A program made the position numbers and the translations under genes. This document shows, piece after piece, positions 16,490 through 25,016 of a DNA stretch of 64,000 nt. How positions within the stretch are numbered: the stretch's first letter is position 1; the number at the start of each line of letters is the position of its first letter. Source of the stretch: an uncultured Kiritimatiellota bacterium (GTDB lineage: Bacteria; Verrucomicrobiota; Kiritimatiellia; RFP12; UBA1067); assembly GCA_934621385.1 (NCBI GenBank), contig CAKTUI010000008.1:1-64000 (forward strand). The letters run 5' to 3'. The notes beneath the pieces were generated by a model. That model made no database searches and was not told the DNA's origin. It was given only the letters and a program-made list of their open reading frames with translations.

Positions 16490-18556
16490 TTACCGCATCC
16501 TCTTCATCTCGAACGTTTCGCCGCGCAGGGCCCGACGAACGAATTCGCCCCAGTAGGGCGTCGGGTCGTAGTCCCAGCTCTTAATCATACATGGGGCCGC
16601 CTTCGGATGAAAGCACCACGCCGTCCAGTTGATGCGATACTTCTGGATGAACCCAATCATGTCGGGTGAGAAGGTGAAGGGGTCTTCCTTCTGCGCAAGC
16701 GGGATGAACGTCATTTCCTCACGCGGCGCGGCCCCGACCTCGCCGAGGAAGATCGGGTGCTTCGCGGCAACCGGCAGAACTCTCGCCCACCCCTTGTGCC
16801 AGTGGTAGGTGTGCCACGCGTACATCACGCCATTGCCCATCGAATCGTCAAGGCGATAACTCGGGCTGTCACCTTTCTCAATTGCCGCGCTCTCAATGCC
16901 CGTCAAGTCGTTCGCCCAGCCAAGTCCTCCCGCAATCACCACGTTCCGCGCCCCGGTCGACCGCACTGCCTCCACCAACGCCTGCATTCCGACGGATTCA
17001 AACCCCTGGTTCTTGCGCTTCTCTTCCGCCGACAGGAACGCAGACTCGTCCACCTTTCCGGCCTCACCGACGAACCCACCGTTGCGCCAAATCTCCCAGC
17101 TGATTCCGTGCGGTTCGTTGAAGAGGTCGAAGAGTACCGCTGGATGGTTCGCGTACCGTTTTGCCGCGTCCTTCCAGAACGCAATGTGCTCGACTTTCGG
17201 CGCACGGAAGCGGTGCAGATCGAGCACGACATACGCCCCACGATTCGCCGCGAGCCGCACAATCTTGTCAACTGTCGAACGATAGGCCTCGCCCCCATCG
17301 TTCTGGTACGCGCTCGTTCCGAACCAAAAGTCCTCCTTGACCGGCAGGCGTACGCAATTCGCCTTCCATTCGTCAATGCCAACCACGGTCGACTTCACGA
17401 TCTGATCACCGTTCGGCACGGACTCCATTCCCCCCGCGTTCAGTCCCTGCAACCACACCTCGCGTCCGTCCGAATCGACAAGTCGATTCCCGACAACCTT
17501 CACCTCCTTCGGCCACCGCGCACGGTTCTCGGCCTCGTCAGGCACCTGCCGTGCGGCTATCTGACGCTCGCGCACGGCCTTCGCCTCACGGAGCGGCGCG
17601 GCATCCGTTGGCACGAGCCGGACATCCGTCATCACCATCTCACCCGCCTTCACATTGAAGAGGCATGGCATCACGACGACCTTCACCGCCTCGGGCGGCA
17701 CGAGGAACGCATTCGTCCGCGCCTGCCAACCGTCCGTGTTGCGCTGCGTGTAGGTCGGCCCAGGCTCGGGCTTCACGTCCTTGCCCTCCGCATTCTTAAA
17801 CTTCAGCAGGACGCGTGCATCAAACCACGGCTTCGCCCCCGTACGCAGGTTCGACACCTTCCACTTCCAGTTCAGGGCGAGTGCTTCGGTTCCCTCGGGG
17901 ATGCCATATTCCCGATAGGCGTTCACCAGTTTGCCGGGGACAGTCGAGACAAGCGCACAATACGGGTCGTCCGGATTCTTCGACGGGGGGATGAGGGAGC
18001 CCGTCTTCTCAAACAGGGACTTCGCCTTCTCACGCGTCCGCGTCGCATTCTCGGCCTTGCGCCGTTCGTACGCCTCACGCCACGCCTTGTCCGCCGGATC
18101 CTCGACGAACGTCTCCTGCGCCTCGACTGAAAGATTGCGCACCGAGAGCGCACCCGCCTTCACATTGAAGAGACACGGCATCAGCGCAAGCCCTGCCGCG
18201 CCCTCCGGCACGCGCACCACCTTGCGCACCGCGACCCAGCCGTCGCTTGTCCCCTTCCATCCGCCAATCGCCGGGCCGCTCTTCACCTTCTTGCACTGCG
18301 AATTGATGAAGTCCACCATGATTCGCGCATCAAACCAGTTCTGCGCACCGCGCACGACCCCCTCGTATTTCACCTCGCACGTGATGACCGCACCCTCCAT
18401 CCCCTTTGGAATAAAGACCGGCACGTAAACAAGCGACATCTTACCCGACCCCTTGAACGGAACATCAAACGCTCGCTTGCCCTCCGGCACAAGGTTCGCG
18501 CCCACGGCCGAACCAACCAGACACGACAACAGAACCGACCAAACGAACTTTCTCAT
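16490..18556 (-). CDS. Secreted GH5-family endo-glycanase with duplicated N-terminal modules
   Basis: A 688-residue protein with a signal peptide (MRKFVWSVLLSCLVGSAVGA). Two related beta-type modules follow (about 20-160 and 190-340), each with WFDAR, a DGW motif and the identical MPCLFNVKAG; they look like carbohydrate-binding modules joined by a charged helical linker (about 140-185). The GH5 TIM barrel comes last, with acid/base Glu481 in FNEPHG and nucleophile Glu606 in FLGEVGAA. The start at 18556 is preferred because AAGGGA lies about 10 nt upstream; an ATG at 18565 lies too close. The operon with GH2 and the regulator suggests an endo-mannanase, but other GH5 activities remain possible. 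Confidence 0.85.
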   Translation of the reverse strand: MRKFVWSVLLSCLVGSAVGANLVPEGKRAFDVPFKGSGKMSLVYVPVFIPKGMEGAVITCEVKYEGVVRGAQNWFDARIMVDFINSQCKKVKSGPAIGGWKGTSDGWVAVRKVVRVPEGAAGLALMPCLFNVKAGALSVRNLSVEAQETFVEDPADKAWREAYERRKAENATRTREKAKSLFEKTGSLIPPSKNPDDPYCALVSTVPGKLVNAYREYGIPEGTEALALNWKWKVSNLRTGAKPWFDARVLLKFKNAEGKDVKPEPGPTYTQRNTDGWQARTNAFLVPPEAVKVVVMPCLFNVKAGEMVMTDVRLVPTDAAPLREAKAVRERQIAARQVPDEAENRARWPKEVKVVGNRLVDSDGREVWLQGLNAGGMESVPNGDQIVKSTVVGIDEWKANCVRLPVKEDFWFGTSAYQNDGGEAYRSTVDKIVRLAANRGAYVVLDLHRFRAPKVEHIAFWKDAAKRYANHPAVLFDLFNEPHGISWEIWRNGGFVGEAGKVDESAFLSAEEKRKNQGFESVGMQALVEAVRSTGARNVVIAGGLGWANDLTGIESAAIEKGDSPSYRLDDSMGNGVMYAWHTYHWHKGWARVLPVAAKHPIFLGEVGAAPREEMTFIPLAQKEDPFTFSPDMIGFIQKYRINWTAWCFHPKAAPCMIKSWDYDPTPYWGEFVRRALRGETFEMKRMR

Positions 18557-18596
18557 TTCATTCATTCCCTTCTTGCCGAACACGCTACACGACCAA

Positions 18597-20723
18597 CTAC
18601 CGAATCTTCAAAAGGAATCCCCTGTTTCGCGAAGCGCGAAGTTCCGTTCCGTCCTCACTCAGCGAAAGAGTACCGATGTGTGCCCCGCGCCTGAAGGTGA
18701 CGTCCTCCAGCGTTCCCTCCGTCACCTTGAGGACCGTCCACGTTCCGTACCACGCATCCGACTCGGCGGACACCTCAATCTCTCCCTCGGCGGAAATTGA
18801 CGAAGCCGTCAACGGACCCTTCAGCCCCTCGTCAGCAACACCCGCAACGAACTTCGCACCGTCGGCAAATGCGACTGGCATCTCGACCGTTCCACTGCCA
18901 CCCAATTCCGCGCCGCTTGCAACGGACACCTGACTCCCGCCCGAAACCACACCATCCAGCACCAGCCGACCAGCCCGAACGGACAGTGGCTGCTCATTCA
19001 TCACAACCGCTCCCCCGAACCGCTGAACACCCGCACCAATCTTGACGACATCCTGAAAGCCTGAAAGCGTTCCCTCAAAATCACCGTTCGCATCGTTATC
19101 ACCCAGCGTCAAACTGACGCGGTATTTGTTGCACTTGACCGTTCCATTCCCGTAAAGCCCATTGATTGACTGGGAGACGAGCCGTCCGCTGCTCTCACCC
19201 CAAAAGGAAACCGTTCCACGAACATGCACATCGCCCTTCCGCGCCCCATTTGGAAAGACCTTCTTGCCCTGCCCAATGTAGAGCGGACCGTTTACCCACG
19301 TGTCGCCCGTATAGTCGCAGTCGGACCAAACCGTCAGACCCGCACCCGACAGATTGTCCGACAGCACGGCCCAGACGACACCATCCGTTCCCGAAATGGG
19401 CGCATACCAATTCGAACTCTTTCCCTGCGCAAAGGAGATGCATCCCCGCGCCGATCCGAAGTCAATCGGAACACTCACGCTCGGCGTGGCGAACCGGGGA
19501 TACCCGATGACAACCTGTCCGCTCGTCACATGGAGCGTTCCTCCGTTCTCACCCGTCGACAGGACCGTTTCCACACGTCCCTCCCCACCGCGCAGGATGA
19601 CCGCATTCACCGTCACATCGCCCAAAATCGCCATCGTCGTTCCGTGCGGCACGAGCAGGTTCTCGTCCCCACGCGTCACGAGCGCGGCATCTTGCACAAA
19701 CTCCGTTTCAAGGTCGAGTGCTCGCACACCCCGTTCCGCATCATAGGTCGCAAGCGACGGATTGGTGTCAAAACTGCTACCAACCGTGTCGTAGGCGACC
19801 GCCTGCGGGATGACACCACCAATCATTGTCGGCGCGGCATCAAAGAAGAGGTTCGCGCCGATTTCGTCCGAATGCCGCGCCCCGAGCATCGTGCCTCGGA
19901 ACTCGACGAACGCACCCTCATCCATCTCAAGCCGCCCGGCCCGAAGGATGCGTTTCGCCGATGTGCCGTAAATTGAAACCTTCTTCATCTTCCCCGATTC
20001 GCCCGAAATGCGCAACGCACCCGAAATGACATCCGCCGAAGCCGTCTTGCCTCCGTTCACCTCAAGGTCGGACGCGTCAAGAATGAGATTCCCCGTACGC
20101 ACCGTTCCCTCCGCCTCGGCATCCAGGAACTGGTATCGAGACCCGCGCAAGACAAGATCGCACTCCGAATGTCCGAGCGCACCGCGAAACGCCACAAGGT
20201 TCGCCGTCGAACGAATTTCCAGCCGCCCATTCTGAATCGGATTGTCAAAGTACCATCCGCTTGTCCCCGAGATCGTGAATGTACGCGGCATACCCCCGAG
20301 ATCGATGAGAAAACGCCACCCGTCCGTCGCATGACCGAATCGCACCGATCCCTTGACTGTCGACGGCGCAAACATCACATCGCCCGGCACATACCAAGTT
20401 GCATCTCGCGTCCCATCCCCGACAAGGTAGAGCGTTGTCTCGTTCTTGTGCGAAAACGAAAGAGGGCCGCGCCAGTCTTCGCCGAACTTGATATACTCGG
20501 TCACCTTTGAGAGACCAAGCCCAAGTCCGAACTCACCCGTAATGGCACCCGAATACCAGTTGTTCGCGTCAAAGAAGTCATGCGCTGTGGCAAGGGTGCT
20601 CGCCCACGTCGAGTTACACCACCCCGTCTGCGTCACCTCTTCGGCCCGCAAGGACGAAACCCCGAACAGCCCGACGGCAAGCAGGACGAAAGACGCGGCA
20701 ACGAATGTGTGAGTTGACTTCAT
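18597..20723 (-). CDS. Exported autotransporter-like beta-helix surface protein
   Basis: A 708-residue secreted protein: signal peptide MKSTHTFVAASFVLLAVGLFGVSSLRAEE, then long stretches of short hydrophobic beta strands separated by Gly/Asp/Asn turns. Segments such as VRAGRLVLDGVVSGGSQVSVASGAELGGSG resemble autotransporter-associated beta-strand repeats. No C-terminal 12-stranded beta barrel is visible; the protein ends in FLLKIR, so it is not a classical autotransporter and must be anchored or released another way. The start overlaps the regulator stop as ATGA with GAAAGGA upstream. In this operon it may display or bind polysaccharide for the GH5 and GH2 enzymes. Confidence 0.7.
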   Translation of the reverse strand: MKSTHTFVAASFVLLAVGLFGVSSLRAEEVTQTGWCNSTWASTLATAHDFFDANNWYSGAITGEFGLGLGLSKVTEYIKFGEDWRGPLSFSHKNETTLYLVGDGTRDATWYVPGDVMFAPSTVKGSVRFGHATDGWRFLIDLGGMPRTFTISGTSGWYFDNPIQNGRLEIRSTANLVAFRGALGHSECDLVLRGSRYQFLDAEAEGTVRTGNLILDASDLEVNGGKTASADVISGALRISGESGKMKKVSIYGTSAKRILRAGRLEMDEGAFVEFRGTMLGARHSDEIGANLFFDAAPTMIGGVIPQAVAYDTVGSSFDTNPSLATYDAERGVRALDLETEFVQDAALVTRGDENLLVPHGTTMAILGDVTVNAVILRGGEGRVETVLSTGENGGTLHVTSGQVVIGYPRFATPSVSVPIDFGSARGCISFAQGKSSNWYAPISGTDGVVWAVLSDNLSGAGLTVWSDCDYTGDTWVNGPLYIGQGKKVFPNGARKGDVHVRGTVSFWGESSGRLVSQSINGLYGNGTVKCNKYRVSLTLGDNDANGDFEGTLSGFQDVVKIGAGVQRFGGAVVMNEQPLSVRAGRLVLDGVVSGGSQVSVASGAELGGSGTVEMPVAFADGAKFVAGVADEGLKGPLTASSISAEGEIEVSAESDAWYGTWTVLKVTEGTLEDVTFRRGAHIGTLSLSEDGTELRASRNRGFLLKIR

Positions 20724-21859
20724 TTTCTCTTTCCTTTCGGATGTTTTGCTTCTGTGATTGGACAGTTCTTTTGCGCGGACGCACGGCGCACGGACTCGCG
20801 GCGGATGAGTGCGACTGGGAGGACTTCCATCCCACCGGTGCACGACGGATGCGCCACGCGCCGCACGAGTGTCTCGAAAGCGCGGCGCCCCATAAGCGCG
20901 AAATCCTGCCGAATCGTGGTCAGGGCGGGTGTCGTCCATTCGGCAATCGGGTCGTCGTCGAAGCCCACGAGCGAGACATCCTCCGGCGAACGGACACCCG
21001 CCTCGGCAAGCCGACGCATCACGATGCGTGCAATCGCGTCGCACGAACAGAAAATTGCCGTCGGCCGCACCTTGAGGCGAAGGATGCGCTCCACAATCGC
21101 ACGCACCTCGTTCGTCCAGTCCCCAAGCCGCCGCGCCGAGCGCACATCGTACTTGCGCGGCTTCACCCCATGCGCCCGGCACTCCGTCTCAAAGCCCATC
21201 CAACGCCACGCAACGGTATCGGACGCAACATCACCAACAAACGCCAGTTCCCGATGCCCGGCGTTCAGCAGTTCCGCACCCGCCAGAACCCCTCCCATCC
21301 GGTTATCGGAGACAACACTCGCAACGCCCTCCACCTCGACTGCCTCGTCAATTACCACGAAGGGAAATCCCTTCTGCGCCAGCGTCCGTACTGCAGCATC
21401 AAACGCCTTGCCATGCTGAGAGAAGATGACCGCACCTTTCGCACCCGATGTCGGCAGCGCGGCAATTTCGCGCAGAAACCGCTCTTCATCGCCCCCCGCA
21501 TCGAAGTACTCAATCTGCGCCCCGACCTTTTCGGCCGCGCGGCGCATCGCACCCGCCGACTTGATGGCCGGATCCCAAAAGAGATTCCCGAAAAGTGCCC
21601 GGTAAATGTAGCCCGCCGACTCCGCACGACGGACGAACAGTCCAACGCCCGCACGACGCTCGACCAGTCCCTCTGCCACAAGTGCATTCACCGCCTTGCG
21701 CATCGTCATACGCGACACCCCATTCGTCTCGGCAAGCGCAACCTCTGTTCCAAGGAATGCATCCGTCGATTTCTCCTGTGCACACACAAGGTCGCGCAAG
21801 CGCACGACCATGCGTTCGTAGGGCGGAACCCACCGAGTCTTGTTCTTTTTCAACCTCAC
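20720..21859 (-). CDS. GntR/LacI hybrid transcriptional regulator
   Basis: A 379-residue regulator with an N-terminal GntR-type winged helix (about residues 12-78; VALAETNGVSRMTMRKAVNAL and EGLVERRAGVGLFV) and a C-terminal periplasmic-binding-protein domain of the LacI/AraR type (about 90-355; FPFVVIDEAVEVEGVASVVSDN, LLNAGHRELAFVGD, PEDVSLVGFDDDPIAEW). The domain set is that of arabinose-type AraR, so a sugar ligand is likely. The start codon is GTG at 21859; a -10 box lies 7 nt before it, predicting a leaderless transcript. It is the first gene of the mannan-type operon, and a 20-bp palindrome stands upstream of the promoter, consistent with autoregulation. Confidence 0.85.
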   Translation of the reverse strand: MRLKKNKTRWVPPYERMVVRLRDLVCAQEKSTDAFLGTEVALAETNGVSRMTMRKAVNALVAEGLVERRAGVGLFVRRAESAGYIYRALFGNLFWDPAIKSAGAMRRAAEKVGAQIEYFDAGGDEERFLREIAALPTSGAKGAVIFSQHGKAFDAAVRTLAQKGFPFVVIDEAVEVEGVASVVSDNRMGGVLAGAELLNAGHRELAFVGDVASDTVAWRWMGFETECRAHGVKPRKYDVRSARRLGDWTNEVRAIVERILRLKVRPTAIFCSCDAIARIVMRRLAEAGVRSPEDVSLVGFDDDPIAEWTTPALTTIRQDFALMGRRAFETLVRRVAHPSCTGGMEVLPVALIRRESVRRASAQKNCPITEAKHPKGKRK

Positions 21860-21866
21860 GGAATCA

Positions 21867-21896
21867 AGTGTATCAAAAACATCACCTTTCGGTCAA
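21867..21896 (-). promoter_or_regulatory. Sigma-70-type promoter of the glycan operon
   Basis: Minus-strand -35 TTGACC (21896-21891), an 18-bp spacer and -10 TACACT (21872-21867) in the context TTTGATACACT. The expected start site is at or next to the GTG start codon at 21859. Confidence 0.55.
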
Positions 21897-21900
21897 CCGT

Positions 21901-21920
21901 TTTTTAGACATGTCTAAAAA
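21901..21920. promoter_or_regulatory. Perfect 20-bp palindromic operator
   Basis: TTTTTAGACATGTCTAAAAA is self-complementary over all 20 bases. It ends 4 bp upstream of the -35 box of the GntR/LacI regulator operon. Perfect palindromes with TG/CA-rich centres next to the promoter are typical GntR-family operators, so it is the likely site for the adjacent regulator. Confidence 0.7.
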
Positions 21921-22532
21921 GACGCTTGCTCGGGGGCTTGCGCGGCGGCTCGCCCGACCCGGATGCGGCAGCGGTCTCGCAACGCCTCGCGCGCTTAGAC
22001 AAGCGGCTTCGCTGAGCCTGCCCTGCCTCGGCGGTTATCACTGGTTGCGGACGGAGACCTCTCCTACGGCTGCGAGCCGCACCGCACCTCTCGTGCGACC
22101 GCCGCGCTCACCCCTTCGCCCGAGAGGAGGGACAGGCTGGTACACAGGCCCACGCGGCAGATGGTTTTGCCGCGCCTGCCGTCTATCTGGCGCTTACAGA
22201 AGTCCTACTTGCAACTCTTGCGCGTTCGAACTGCAACTCGAAAGAGTTCTAAGTAGAAAACCACCCAGCGGCATGGCGAAACAAACTGCCGCGCCTGTTC
22301 ACAATCTGTAATGACCAAGGGGAACATTTCCATTGTTCGCCTGCCCCGCTCCTCAATCGGACCCGAATTTCTTCCACGCCCTGTAAAGCGCGGCACTTTT
22401 GATGGCAACGATTTTTCCAAGTCCCCGAAAATCAACGCTGGCCCCTCACTTGGCACGGCTCGTGCTCTCCAATGGGCATCCGCCCCGTGCGGACACCAAC
22501 CAACACACAAAACCATCAAAAGGGAAAACACG
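21921..22532. other. Repeat-rich intergenic region
   Basis: No gene is supported. It contains a 25-bp box (22026-22050) that recurs with two mismatches at 185-209, boxes with a GCGGCA/TGCCGC pairing near 22160-22180, the palindrome AACTCGAAAGAGTT near 22235, and GCCGCGCCTGTTCACAA-like text near 22290 that recurs in the repeats at 40990 and 61615. It separates two divergent units. No clear promoter for the plus-strand gene at 22533 is seen. Confidence 0.5.
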
Positions 22533-23351
22533 ATGAACAGACGAATGGGTCTTGCGATTCTGAGCGCAACGGCTACTCTCCTCTCCTCAGCCCTGGCCGA
22601 CGAAAGTGCCGCGCCCGTCGAGGAGTCCCCAAACGACGGACTGCCCCTCTCGGTCTCCGTCTCGCTTGACGTGCTGAGCGACTACCTGTGGCGCGGGCAA
22701 GTCTGCAACGACAATCCCGTTTGGCAGCCGTCCGTCACGCTCACCTACGATGCAGGCGACTACGGAGCACTTTCGGCCAATGTGTGGTCGACCTTCGACC
22801 TAACCCATAAGCAGGGAACCTCGACCGCGAGCCGCCGTTCAGCGGGCCTACAGGAAATCGACTACACCCTCTCCTACGCCGTCGACCTCTTCGGCGTGGG
22901 ACTGGAGGTCGGCCACATCTGGTACACCTACCCGAACAGCAATGGGCACAGCGATCAGGAACTCTACGCAACCCTCTCCTACGAGAACCCGATCCTCACG
23001 CCCAGCGCGTCCGCCTACTGGAACTACTCCGACTCGGCCGGCAACGACCCGGACATGTTCTACTACGCGTTCGCCTTAAGCCACGAGTTCGCCCTCATGG
23101 ACGACCTTTCGCTTACGCCTTCCGCCTCGCTCGGTTTCGGTGGCAACTCCTGAACGGACGGCGCGGGAACGGAACTCACGGGCCAGACCGTCGGCCTCGC
23201 CCTCACCTACGCTCTCTGCGAAAACATCTCACTCGGAGCGCAGATCAACTACACCTGGCTACCGAGCCATACCCTGCGTCACGCGGACTACATGGGCGAG
23301 GGCAAAAACCAACTCTGCTGGGGTGGTGTCAATGTGACATTCAGCTTCTGA
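22533..23351 (+). pseudogene. Outer-membrane beta-barrel protein gene with in-frame TGA
   Basis: The frame starts at ATG 22533 (AAAAGGG upstream) with a signal peptide (MNRRMGLAILSATATLLSSALA) and alternating barrel strands such as VSVSLDVLSDYLWRGQ, resembling TorF/Gcw-type porins. A TGA at 23151-23153 stops it after 206 codons. The same frame continues for 65 more codons of equally barrel-like sequence (TVGLALTYALCENISLGAQI), ending in the classic terminal aromatic motif VTFSF and a second TGA at 23349-23351. A single TGG-to-TGA change would explain it. Either this is a recent nonsense mutation, a readthrough site or a sequencing error; TGA is used as a normal stop throughout the window. Confidence 0.75.
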
Positions 23352-23445
23352 TTGTGCGGCGGGACAAGAAGTTCCGACGACCTATCAACCTGCGGCGGCG
23401 GAGAACGAGCGAACCTCCGACCGCCCTTTTTGTCGTCCCGCGCTT

Positions 23446-24267
23446 TCAGCGGTAGACAATCTTCGCGTAGTCCTCGCGCTGGACACCACGCGGATAGGAC
23501 ACGGCAGGGAGTCCGAACAGCATCGCGCAGAACGGTGTCGTTCGGCGGATGCCCATCGTCTTCTCAAGGAGTTCGGGTATCTCCTTCTGAATCAACTGAA
23601 GGAATCCGCACCAGCAGGTGGCAAGCCCATGCGCCGCCGCCAGCATCTCGAAGTAGGTGCAGGCCGCCGCAACGTCCTCCTGCGCCGAAACAACCGCCTT
23701 GTTCGTCTCATCCGAAGTGACGATCAGAAGCCCCGGCGCCCCACGAAAGAAAATATCCGACTTGCCCTCTCGCAGTTTGATTGCTGGAACCGCCAACCAG
23801 CGCGGCAGAAGTTTCGACCCATCCCGATGCTCCTCAACGGCATGGATGAATGCCTGACGGAACGCATCCACGGACTGCCGCGTCGAATAGCAGGTGAACG
23901 TGAGCGACCGCGCATTGCATCCCGTCGGCACATTGCCGAGGACGCGCAGAATGTGGTCAAGCGTCTTCGCATCCACATCGTCCGCCCGGAACTTGCGCAC
24001 CGAACGGCGCACATGCAACCAGTTCTCAATCTCCTCCGCCGACGGACGCGGCAGATTTTTCGTCGCGAGCGAGTTCTCGGGACGATAGCCATCGAAGACA
24101 ATCGCCCCCTTCGGGCAAATCGCAAAGCAGTGCTGACACTTCATGCACCGCTTCTCGTCCTTGATGAAGGGATACCCGTCCTCGCCCGTCCTCAGCGCAC
24201 CGAACGCACAGTCGCGCACACACGCCCCGCACTTGACGCATTCCGCCCGATTCAAGTCAAACAACAT
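23446..24267 (-). CDS. Ferredoxin-fused nitroreductase
   Basis: A 273-residue protein with two N-terminal 4Fe-4S motifs (CVKCGACVRDC, residues 10-20, and CMKCQHCFAICP, about 41-52) followed by a nitroreductase FMN domain. FMN-binding RRSVRKFRADDV starts near residue 88, and TGCNARSLTF and GLATCWCGFLQ follow. It probably passes electrons from the clusters to FMN to reduce a small organic substrate in the cytoplasm. The end is convergent with the outer-membrane protein gene. It lies 26 bp beyond the tatD-like gene and may be the last gene of the pseudopilus transcript. Confidence 0.88.
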   Translation of the reverse strand: MLFDLNRAECVKCGACVRDCAFGALRTGEDGYPFIKDEKRCMKCQHCFAICPKGAIVFDGYRPENSLATKNLPRPSAEEIENWLHVRRSVRKFRADDVDAKTLDHILRVLGNVPTGCNARSLTFTCYSTRQSVDAFRQAFIHAVEEHRDGSKLLPRWLAVPAIKLREGKSDIFFRGAPGLLIVTSDETNKAVVSAQEDVAAACTYFEMLAAAHGLATCWCGFLQLIQKEIPELLEKTMGIRRTTPFCAMLFGLPAVSYPRGVQREDYAKIVYR

Positions 24268-24293
24268 GACGATTCTCCTTTCAGTTGACGCGT

Positions 24294-25004
24294 TTACATC
24301 CGCTCGACGAAGGCCCCCGCCGTCCGATCCAGGATGGGAACGAGTTCCTCGAATGGAACGCCGCGCACCTCCGCAACCTTCAGGGCGACCTCCTCAATGC
24401 GCGGCACTTCCTGCGCATTCTCTTCCGTCGCATCCGTCTCGACCAGAAGGCGATCCAGCGGAATCGACTTCACGAGTTCACGATAATTGACGGCGTGGTC
24501 GTTGAGAACGGCCGGGCCAACCGAGATGAACCCGTTCAGTCGCACGATGTCAGGCAAAAGTCCGTCCGAGCGGGAAAAGCCGTGGAAGAGGAAGGCTGGG
24601 ATTCGCCCCGCATACGGGAGGCACGCCCGGACGACCTCTCCCCAGCACTTCGCGCCGTGCAACACGACCGGGCGCACGAACTCGGCCGCCAAGTCCAATT
24701 GCGCGGCAAAGACTTCGCGCATCAGAGGCGAAATCGTCCGCTCCTTCAGTCGGTCAAGCCCGATTTCACCGACTCCCAGCGGACCCGACCCATCCGCCAG
24801 CCGTTGACGCATCTCGTCAAGAAAAGGGTTCAGTCGCTCCGCCCGAAAGCAATCCGCGTCAGAAACGCCAATCGCCTGCCACGGGTGAATGCCGATGAAC
24901 AGCGCATCGCGTCCAAGGACGACACCCTCCGCCCCCTCCTCGGGAGCGCGGCAAACGAGATGCCGCCCCACACCCCTCGCAACATGGCAATGCGCGTCCG
25001 TCAT
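24294..25004 (-). CDS. TatD-family metal-dependent hydrolase
   Basis: A 236-residue amidohydrolase-fold protein of the TatD DNase/hydrolase family. Metal-ligand motifs are MTDAHCH (HxH, residues 4-6), VGEIGLD (Glu), PVVLHGAK (His), FHGF (His) and LLVETDA (Asp). The start at 25004 is the only ATG that directly precedes the HxH motif. It follows the GspK-like gene by 12 bp. TatD enzymes are Mg2+-dependent exonucleases; no role in the pseudopilus operon is evident. Confidence 0.85.
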   Translation of the reverse strand: MTDAHCHVARGVGRHLVCRAPEEGAEGVVLGRDALFIGIHPWQAIGVSDADCFRAERLNPFLDEMRQRLADGSGPLGVGEIGLDRLKERTISPLMREVFAAQLDLAAEFVRPVVLHGAKCWGEVVRACLPYAGRIPAFLFHGFSRSDGLLPDIVRLNGFISVGPAVLNDHAVNYRELVKSIPLDRLLVETDATEENAQEVPRIEEVALKVAEVRGVPFEELVPILDRTAGAFVERM

Positions 25005-25016
25005 CCACAAAATCCA

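Noticed and set aside
14320..16584. 754-codon plus-strand frame opposite the GH2 gene
   Set aside because: Antisense shadow with Arg/His-rich content; the GH2 enzyme on the minus strand has intact catalytic motifs.
18597..21182. Longer 861-codon version of the surface protein
   Set aside because: The extension lies inside the regulator gene in another frame; a signal peptide and ribosome site mark the start at 20723.
23151..23153. TGA as selenocysteine
   Set aside because: The context suggests Trp, the protein is a barrel without a redox site, and no SECIS-like hairpin was evident just downstream.
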